From an uncultured Prevotella sp. (GTDB taxonomy: Bacteria > Bacteroidota > Bacteroidia > Bacteroidales > Bacteroidaceae), in assembly GCA_900554835.1 (NCBI GenBank), contig USJD01000176.1, positions 1 to 7,232 on the forward strand: 7,232 nucleotides of DNA, read 5' to 3'. The translations under genes were made by a program, and so were the position numbers. Shown here one piece after another: positions 1 to 5,228 of this stretch (positions within the stretch are counted from its first letter, which is position 1; every line of letters starts with the position of its first letter). The notes below the pieces were generated by a model that had not been told where the DNA came from, ran no database searches, and worked only from the letters and a program-made list of their open reading frames with translations.

Positions 1-325
1 TAAAATAGGTATCAAAATCGTAAGGAAGCAACAGATTCGGAAACTTATCGTAGAGCAACTCACGGTCGAAAATACACCCTTGCGTTACCAGATGTCGGAT
101 GCCGATATACTGATACCTCGCCAAATAATCGATATTTGAGATACGGGCACGACGCGGCTGGCGACTGATGTACGACATACCATTACATGCACCTGCCGAC
201 ACCGCCACCGTATATGGGAAATAAACATCATGCTTCATAAAAGCATCAAGTACGCCACTGGTAAAGACGCCACGCATACCTCCACCTTCCAAGACCAAAC
301 CAGTTTTTTCCAAATTCAACTTCAT
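1..325 (-). CDS. Patatin-like phospholipase family protein (N-terminal part; gene runs off the left edge)
   Basis: The minus strand from ATG 325-323 reads openly for 108 residues to the window edge, so the C-terminal part is missing. The protein opens with TGLVLEGGGMRGVFTSGVLD (residues 8-27). The glycine-rich GGGMRG (14-19) is the oxyanion-hole loop of patatin-type lipid acyl hydrolases. The nucleophile elbow follows at AVSAGACNG (41-49) with Ser43. The catalytic Asp (DGG/DGA) would lie outside the window. The family uses a Ser-Asp dyad to cleave acyl esters; this subgroup resembles the YjjU-type patatins of Gram-negative bacteria. There is no signal peptide, so it is probably cytoplasmic or membrane-associated; its substrate is unknown. 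An in-frame ATG at 358-356 would add 11 residues (MQSKNSGRIKV). I prefer 325 because the conserved domain starts a few residues after it and GGAAGG lies shortly upstream. It is divergently oriented to the aminopeptidase gene. Oddity: the elbow is A-V-S-A-G, not G-x-S-x-G. Confidence 0.88.
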   Translation of the reverse strand, partial: MKLNLEKTGLVLEGGGMRGVFTSGVLDAFMKHDVYFPYTVAVSAGACNGMSYISRQPRRARISNIDYLARYQYIGIRHLVTQGCIFDRELLYDKFPNLLLPYDFDTYF

Positions 326-515
326 AACCTTTATCCTTCCACTGTTTTTTGATTGCATTACACTAATCAAGATTCATACTCTTACAGATTATCACTCTCT
401 GCATTACTAACGATTTGCACTCTGAGAAAACTCATTTTCTTACATTTTGTCCCTCAAAAAGAGCATTTTTATATTAATTATTTATAAATTCGCTAGTTTT
501 TTCTATTTTTGATTG

Positions 516-523
516 CAAAGATA
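516..523 (-). promoter_or_regulatory. Candidate Bacteroidota -7 promoter element for the patatin-like gene
   Basis: Read on the minus strand this is TATCTTTG, a full match to the Bacteroidota -7 consensus TAnnTTTG. Transcription would start a few bases further left, near 509, giving a leader of about 185 nt before ATG 325. That is long, so another promoter nearer the gene is possible, but I found no other TAnnTTTG match there. I see no TTTG (-33 element) at the expected distance of about 20 bp. Confidence 0.45.
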
Positions 524-546
524 ATACATTTTTGCGAAATAATTGC

Positions 547-554
547 TAACTTTG
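547..554 (+). promoter_or_regulatory. Candidate Bacteroidota -7 promoter element for the aminopeptidase gene
   Basis: TAACTTTG matches the consensus TAnnTTTG exactly. It predicts a start near 561 and a short A-rich leader of about 20 nt before ATG 583. The nearest upstream TTTG is at 531-534, only 12 bp away instead of about 20, so the -33 element is weak or absent. It sits back to back with the minus-strand element at 516-523, leaving 23 bp between their outer ends. Confidence 0.6.
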
Positions 555-582
555 CAGCAAAATAAAGTAAAATTCTAAAAAT

Positions 583-1989
583 ATGTTTAGTAAGGACACT
601 TATATCAGCCGCAGACAAGAGCTTAAGAAGCTCGTCAAAAGCGGCGTCATCATTCTTTTCGGAAACAACAATTCACCTTGTAATTTCCCTAATAACGGAT
701 ATTACCCATTCCGTCAGGACTCAACATTCCTGTACTATTTCGGTTTGCAGCGAGACGGTTTGGTTGGTGTAATTGACATAGATAACGACATCGAAACTTT
801 AATCGGTGATGATATCGACTTGGTAGATATCGTATGGTACGGAAGCGTAGATAGCGTCCACGATCTCGCAGAGCAGGTGGGCGTACATAATTCTGCACCA
901 ATGAAGAGTCTGAAGTCCATCTGCAATGATGCTATGGCGAAGAAACGCAAGATTCACTTCTTGCCACCTTACCGCTATGATATCAAGCTTCAGGTATTTG
1001 ATCTCCTCGGAATTCATCCAAACCAGCAGAAAGAGGAAGCCAGCATGGATCTCATCAAGGCGGTTGTCAAGATGCGTTCTACCAAGACTCCTGAGGAAAT
1101 TGAGGAATTGGAGCGTGCTTCTGTTATCGGATATAAGATGCACACCACTGCTATGAAGCTCGTCCGCCCAGGAATCACAGAAAAATATGTAGCAGGACAG
1201 GTAAGCGGAATTGCTCACTCTTATGGAGCAATGGTTAGTTTCCCTACTATCTTCAGCCAGCATGGAGAGATTCAGCATGGTTATCCATCTATGAATCTGC
1301 TCGAGGAAGGAAGACTGGCACTTTGTGATGCAGGTGCAGAGACTATGAACAATTACTGTTCAGACCATACTCGTACAATGCCAGTCAGCGGTAAGTTCAG
1401 CCAGCGCCAACTGGAAATCTACTCTATCGTAGAGGCTTGTCACGACTACGCTTTGGAAGTTGCAAAGCCAGGTGTGAAGTGGGCTGATGTCCACTTTGCC
1501 GTATGCCGCTTGCTCTTCGACCGTATGAAAGAGTTAGGTCTTGCCAAAGGTGATACAGAAGAGGCTGTAAAGGCTGGAGCACACGCCATGTTCCTGCCTC
1601 ATGGTTTGGGCCACATGATGGGAATGGATGTTCACGACATGGAGAACCTCGACCAGATTAACGTTGGTTTCGACGAAGAGGTACGCCCTAATCTGGAGCA
1701 ATTCGGTACCAACTGCCTGCGTATGGGTCGCCGTCTGCAGGAAGGTTTCGTGGTAACCGACGAGCCGGGAGTTTACTTCATCCCTGCCCTCATCGACAAC
1801 TGGAAGACATCCGGTCACTGTGCAGAATTCCTCAACTTCGACAAGATTGAGACCTATAAAGATTTCGGTGGTATCCGAATTGAGGACGATGTACTCATCA
1901 CCAAGGATGGTTGCAGATTCCTGGGCAAAGACCGCATTCCTTATCATCCAAAAGATGTTGAGGAGTTCATGGCAGCCAACAAGGAATAA
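583..1989 (+). CDS. pepP: Xaa-Pro aminopeptidase (aminopeptidase P, M24B metallopeptidase)
   Basis: This 468-residue protein would release an N-terminal residue that precedes proline, using a dinuclear metal centre (usually Mn), in the cytoplasm. Residues 1 to about 140 are the AMP_N (creatinase-like N-terminal) domain; about 170-445 form the pita-bread catalytic domain. All five metal ligands are visible: D249 in CDAGAE, D261 in SDHTRT, H344 in HGLGHMMG, E394 in DEPGVY and E434 in RIEDD. H340 and H351 match the two extra active-site histidines of E. coli PepP (H350, H361) in spacing. D249 and D261 are 12 residues apart, against 11 in E. coli, and the stretch between H351 and E394 is about 20 residues longer; I regard both as features of the Bacteroidota branch. 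No signal peptide is seen. ATG 583 is the first Met codon after an in-frame TAA at 568-570 and lies about 20 nt after the predicted transcription start. It is probably co-transcribed with the peptidase gene 84 bp downstream. Prolidase (dipeptidase) activity cannot be excluded. Confidence 0.93.
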   Translation: MFSKDTYISRRQELKKLVKSGVIILFGNNNSPCNFPNNGYYPFRQDSTFLYYFGLQRDGLVGVIDIDNDIETLIGDDIDLVDIVWYGSVDSVHDLAEQVGVHNSAPMKSLKSICNDAMAKKRKIHFLPPYRYDIKLQVFDLLGIHPNQQKEEASMDLIKAVVKMRSTKTPEEIEELERASVIGYKMHTTAMKLVRPGITEKYVAGQVSGIAHSYGAMVSFPTIFSQHGEIQHGYPSMNLLEEGRLALCDAGAETMNNYCSDHTRTMPVSGKFSQRQLEIYSIVEACHDYALEVAKPGVKWADVHFAVCRLLFDRMKELGLAKGDTEEAVKAGAHAMFLPHGLGHMMGMDVHDMENLDQINVGFDEEVRPNLEQFGTNCLRMGRRLQEGFVVTDEPGVYFIPALIDNWKTSGHCAEFLNFDKIETYKDFGGIRIEDDVLITKDGCRFLGKDRIPYHPKDVEEFMAANKE

Positions 1990-1990
1990 A

Positions 1991-2019
1991 ATTCCTGAAA
2001 GAGAAATCATTTCAGGAAT
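1991..2019 (+). other. Intercistronic stem-loop between the two peptidase genes
   Basis: ATTCCTGAAA at 1991-2000 and TTTCAGGAAT at 2010-2019 are perfect reverse complements, giving a 10-bp stem and a 9-nt loop that begins 2 nt after the aminopeptidase stop codon. No T-run follows (the next bases are AAGGAATCAG), so it does not look like an ordinary intrinsic terminator. It could be a 3'-end protecting or processing hairpin, or a partial attenuator. A smaller hairpin, GGAAT 1983-1987 with ATTCC 1991-1995, would compete with it. Confidence 0.6.
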
Positions 2020-2073
2020 AAGGAATCAGAGAGAAGATATAACAAGAACATTAATATAAAGAGAAAAGAATTC

Positions 2074-3285
2074 ATGAAGAAAACTATGATTGTTGCGGCC
2101 TTGATGGCTTTGGTAGCCACAGGAGCAAATGCGAAGAAAGCTGCAGACTCTGCAGAAGTAGCAAAGAACAAACCTGTATTTACTGTAGTAAAGCAGAATC
2201 CTATCACTAGCATCAAGGACCAGAACCGCAGTGGTACGTGCTGGGCTTACTCTACCCTCAGCTACTTCGAGAGCGAAATTTTGAAGAAGACAGGCAAGAC
2301 CTACGACCTCAGCGAGATGTTCGTAGCCAACAAGACTTATATGGATCGCGCCACAGTGGCAGTAAGAATGCACGGCGACGTGAGCTTCTCTGAGGGTGGT
2401 AGCGCCTACGATGTACTCTATGCTTTGCAGCACTATGGTATTGTACCTGAGTCTGCCATGCCTGCTCCAGGTTCATTGACAGGTGACTCTCTGGCTAACT
2501 TCGGTGAGTTCTTCTCTGTAATGACTCCATACGTAGAGGCAGTAGCAAAGAGCACATCCAAGAAGCTTTCTCCAGCTTGGAAGAGCGGTCTTCAGGGTAT
2601 CATCAACTCTTACATCGGTAAGACTCCTGAGAAGTTTACATACGAGGGCAAGCAGTATACTCCACAGAGCTTCTGCCAGAGCCTCGGTTTGAATCTTGAT
2701 GATTATGTAACCATCACCAGCTACACCCACCACCCAATGTGGAGCAAATTTGCTGTTGAGGTACAGGACAACTGGCGCTGGCCTTTGAGCTACAACGTTC
2801 CAATGGAAGACATCTGCAAGATCATCGACAACGCTGTAAACAACGGTTATACCGTAGCTTGGGGCGGTGACGTAACAGAAGACGGTTTCACTCGCAAGGG
2901 TCTCGGCATCGCTTACGACGTAAAGAAGGTTCGCTCTATGGCCGGTACAGATGCTGACCATTGGTTCAAGCTCTCTAAGGACGAGAAGAAGGAGAAGTTT
3001 GATTCTCTCGGCGTAAATGCTCCTGAGATTGTTCCTACACAGGCTATGCGTCAGGAAGCATTCGACAACTGGGAGACAACTGATGACCATGGTATGCACA
3101 TCTACGGTATTGCAAAGGACCAGAACGGTAAGGAGTACTACATGGTGAAGAACTCATGGGGTGAATATGGCGATTACAAGGGAACATGGTACATGACCAA
3201 GGCATTCGTAGCATACAAGACTATGGACTTCATGGTAAACAAGAATGCCATCCCTAAGGATATCCGCAAAAAACTCGGAATCTAA
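2074..3285 (+). CDS. Exported C1B-family cysteine peptidase (bleomycin hydrolase / aminopeptidase C type)
   Basis: This is a 403-residue papain-fold peptidase of the bleomycin hydrolase group, probably acting as an aminopeptidase or broad peptidase on peptides. Residues 1-20 form a classical signal peptide: MKK, a hydrophobic core, then GANA before KK, with likely signal peptidase I cleavage after A20. No lipobox cysteine is present, so a periplasmic or secreted location is likely. The mature protein carries the papain triad: Q50 (oxyanion hole) and C56 in DQNRSGTCWAYS, H342 in DDHGMHIYG, and N360 in KNSWGEYG. The 286 residues between Cys and His far exceed papain's and fit the bleomycin-hydrolase subgroup with its large insertion. 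There is no prodomain. Cytosolic members are usually around 450 residues or more, so this is a short form. Seven of its eight Arg codons are CGC or CGT, suggesting strong expression. No TAnnTTTG motif occurs in the 84 bp upstream, so it probably shares the aminopeptidase transcript. A terminator follows the gene. Confidence 0.9.
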   Translation: MKKTMIVAALMALVATGANAKKAADSAEVAKNKPVFTVVKQNPITSIKDQNRSGTCWAYSTLSYFESEILKKTGKTYDLSEMFVANKTYMDRATVAVRMHGDVSFSEGGSAYDVLYALQHYGIVPESAMPAPGSLTGDSLANFGEFFSVMTPYVEAVAKSTSKKLSPAWKSGLQGIINSYIGKTPEKFTYEGKQYTPQSFCQSLGLNLDDYVTITSYTHHPMWSKFAVEVQDNWRWPLSYNVPMEDICKIIDNAVNNGYTVAWGGDVTEDGFTRKGLGIAYDVKKVRSMAGTDADHWFKLSKDEKKEKFDSLGVNAPEIVPTQAMRQEAFDNWETTDDHGMHIYGIAKDQNGKEYYMVKNSWGEYGDYKGTWYMTKAFVAYKTMDFMVNKNAIPKDIRKKLGI

Positions 3286-3322
3286 GGATTACAGGAAGAA
3301 AAGAAACTTAGATAAATATTTT

Positions 3323-3361
3323 AAAAAAGGCAGCAATCCATCAGGTTTGCTGCCTTTTTTT
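3323..3361 (+). terminator. Intrinsic terminator of the peptidase unit
   Basis: GGCAGCAA (3329-3336) pairs perfectly with TTGCTGCC (3347-3354) around a 10-nt loop. Six A's precede the stem (3323-3328) and seven T's follow it (3355-3361). The A and T tracts can extend the stem to 14 bp. It begins 37 bp after the C1B peptidase stop codon and separates that gene from recJ. The A/T symmetry would let it work on the other strand too, but no minus-strand gene approaches it. Confidence 0.93.
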
Positions 3362-3425
3362 GCATAATTCATGCTTTTTCTGCTATTTTCAAGTTAAAAC
3401 ATTTCTATTTGTCGTTTTATTTTTG

Positions 3426-3433
3426 TAACTTTG
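3426..3433 (+). promoter_or_regulatory. Candidate Bacteroidota -7 promoter element for recJ-recQ
   Basis: TAACTTTG matches TAnnTTTG and lies 25 bp before the recJ start, after the terminator at 3323-3361, just where a new transcription unit should begin. The predicted start near 3440 leaves a leader of about 20 nt. The nearest clear TTTG upstream, 3408-3411, is 14 bp away rather than about 20, so the -33 match is imperfect. Confidence 0.65.
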
Positions 3434-3458
3434 ACGGCAGAAATAAAAAATAATTAAG

Positions 3459-5186
3459 ATGCATTTTAAATGGAATTATGAAGCACCTACACCTGAGCAA
3501 GAAAAAGCAGCGAAGGAACTGGGCGAAAAGCTAAGCATCAGCCCAATCTTAGGACAGCTTCTCATCCAAAGAGGCATTACGACGGAATCGGCTGCCAAAC
3601 GGTTTTTCAGACCCCAGCTTGCCGACCTGATCAATCCATTCCTCATGAAGGATATGGACATAGCCGTTGACCGCCTCAATGATGCGATGGGACGCAAGGA
3701 GCGCATCCTTGTCTATGGCGATTACGACGTAGATGGATGCACTGCCGTAGCTTTGGTCTATAAGTTCCTGCAGCAATTCTATTCCAATATCGATTACTAT
3801 ATCCCCGACAGATATGACGAGGGATACGGAGTCAGCAAGAAAGGAATAGACTTTGCCAACGAGACAGGTGTAAAACTGATTATCATCCTTGACTGTGGCA
3901 TCAAAGCCATCAAGGAAATAGAATATGCCAAGTCTCTTGGCATAGATTTCATCATTTGTGATCACCACGTGCCAGACGAGGTGATGCCTCCTGCTGTGGC
4001 TATTCTCAACCCAAAGCGTCCTGACGATACCTTCCCGTTCAAGCACCTTTGCGGATGTGGCGTAGGCTTTAAATTCATGCAGGCCTTTGCCAAGAACAAC
4101 AACATTCCGTTCTCCAGACTCATCCCGCTGCTCGACTTCTGTGCCGTGAGCATCGCTGCCGACATTGTGCCTGTAGAGGAGGAAAACCGTATCCTCGCTT
4201 TCCATGGTCTCAAACTGCTCAATACCAATCCAAGTATCGGCTTGCGTTCCATCATTGATATCTGCGGACTCAATGGCAGAGAGATCTCAATGAGCGACAT
4301 CGTATTCAAGATTGGTCCACGCATCAATGCTTCAGGAAGAATGGAAAACGGCAAACTGAGCGTTGACCTGCTGGTAGAAAGAGATTTTGCTACTGCCATC
4401 CGCATGGCAAAACACATCAATGAATACAACGAACAACGTAAGGACATCGACAAGCAGATGACGGAGGAAGCCAATGGCATCGTGTCAAGACTCGAAAGCC
4501 AGAAACACAACTCCAGTATTGTACTCTACGATGAGGGATGGAAAAAGGGAGTCATCGGCATTGTTGCCTCAAGACTCACGGAAATCTATTTCCGCCCTAC
4601 CGTCGTACTGACCAAAGATGGTGATATGGCAACAGGCTCAGCACGCAGTGTTACGGGCTTTGATGTCTATTCTGCCATCAAGAGTTGTCGCGATATTCTC
4701 ATGAATTTCGGTGGACATACATACGCTGCCGGACTTACCCTGAAATGGGAGAAAGTAAAAGAATTCAGAGAAAGATTCCAGAAATATGTAGAGGAACATA
4801 TCGCTCCTGAACAGACAGAAGCCTTGCTTCATATTGATGCGGAGATTGATTTCAAAGACATCACCAAGCACCTGTACAGCGATCTGAAACGGTTTGCACC
4901 TTTTGGACCAGGCAATCAAAAACCGATATTCTGCACGACCAAAGTGTATGACTATGGTACAAGCAAAGTGGTAGGAAGGGAACAGGAGCACATCAAGCTG
5001 GAACTTGTGGACTCTAAGTCGAGCAACGTGGTCAACGGCATTGCCTTCGGACAAAGTGCCGCTGCACGATACATCAAGAGCAAACGGAGTTTCGACATTG
5101 TATATACCATAGAAGACAATATCTTCAAGAAGAATCAGGTACAACTGCAAATTGAGGATATCCGTCCGAACAACAGTGAGAAATAG
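3459..5186 (+). CDS. recJ: Single-stranded-DNA-specific exonuclease RecJ
   Basis: RecJ degrades single-stranded DNA 5' to 3' in RecF-pathway recombination, mismatch repair and base-excision repair. The 575 residues nearly equal E. coli RecJ (577). DHH phosphoesterase motifs appear in order: I, GDYDVDG (87-93, with D88, D90, D92); II, LDCG with D145; III, DHH at 168-170; and a fourth acidic ligand, D235, in SIAADIVP. The RecJ-specific NASGR stretch follows at 290-294. The DHHA1 region includes GVIGIVASRL (364-373) and the GGH signature (418-420). The C-terminal part, about 455-570, with APFGPGNQKPIF at 480-491, corresponds to the OB-fold DNA-binding domain. All catalytic ligands are present, so it should be active; these enzymes use Mn or Mg. 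ATG 3459 is the first Met codon after an in-frame TAA at 3444-3446 and sits 25 bp after the -7 element. The recQ-type gene begins 42 bp after its stop with no promoter motif between, so the two are probably one operon. Confidence 0.97.
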   Translation: MHFKWNYEAPTPEQEKAAKELGEKLSISPILGQLLIQRGITTESAAKRFFRPQLADLINPFLMKDMDIAVDRLNDAMGRKERILVYGDYDVDGCTAVALVYKFLQQFYSNIDYYIPDRYDEGYGVSKKGIDFANETGVKLIIILDCGIKAIKEIEYAKSLGIDFIICDHHVPDEVMPPAVAILNPKRPDDTFPFKHLCGCGVGFKFMQAFAKNNNIPFSRLIPLLDFCAVSIAADIVPVEEENRILAFHGLKLLNTNPSIGLRSIIDICGLNGREISMSDIVFKIGPRINASGRMENGKLSVDLLVERDFATAIRMAKHINEYNEQRKDIDKQMTEEANGIVSRLESQKHNSSIVLYDEGWKKGVIGIVASRLTEIYFRPTVVLTKDGDMATGSARSVTGFDVYSAIKSCRDILMNFGGHTYAAGLTLKWEKVKEFRERFQKYVEEHIAPEQTEALLHIDAEIDFKDITKHLYSDLKRFAPFGPGNQKPIFCTTKVYDYGTSKVVGREQEHIKLELVDSKSSNVVNGIAFGQSAAARYIKSKRSFDIVYTIEDNIFKKNQVQLQIEDIRPNNSEK

Positions 5187-5228
5187 GAAAACTCCTGATT
5201 TCTGACTCCATCAGACCCAAATGACTAA

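Noticed and set aside
425..440. Small inverted repeat AGAAAA-CTCA-TTTTCT in the divergent intergenic region
   Set aside because: The 6-bp stem is almost all A-T pairs and is expected by chance in such AT-rich DNA.
1534..2010. Minus-strand open frame crossing the end of the aminopeptidase gene and starting in the intercistronic hairpin
   Set aside because: It is almost entirely antisense to the M24 catalytic domain and its translation shows no family features.
2473..3099. A 208-codon minus-strand open frame inside the C1B peptidase gene
   Set aside because: It is antisense to the catalytic domain of a well-supported gene with strong codon bias, which tends to leave long antisense frames; no domain is recognisable.
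3549..4205. A 218-codon open frame on the minus strand inside recJ
   Set aside because: It lies wholly antisense to an unambiguous recJ with all catalytic motifs; its translation shows no recognisable domain and there is no promoter or start context.
5195..5214. CTGAT...ATCAG inverted repeat in the recJ-recQ gap
   Set aside because: The stem is only 5 bp with a 10-nt loop and no T-run; too weak to call a terminator or regulatory structure.
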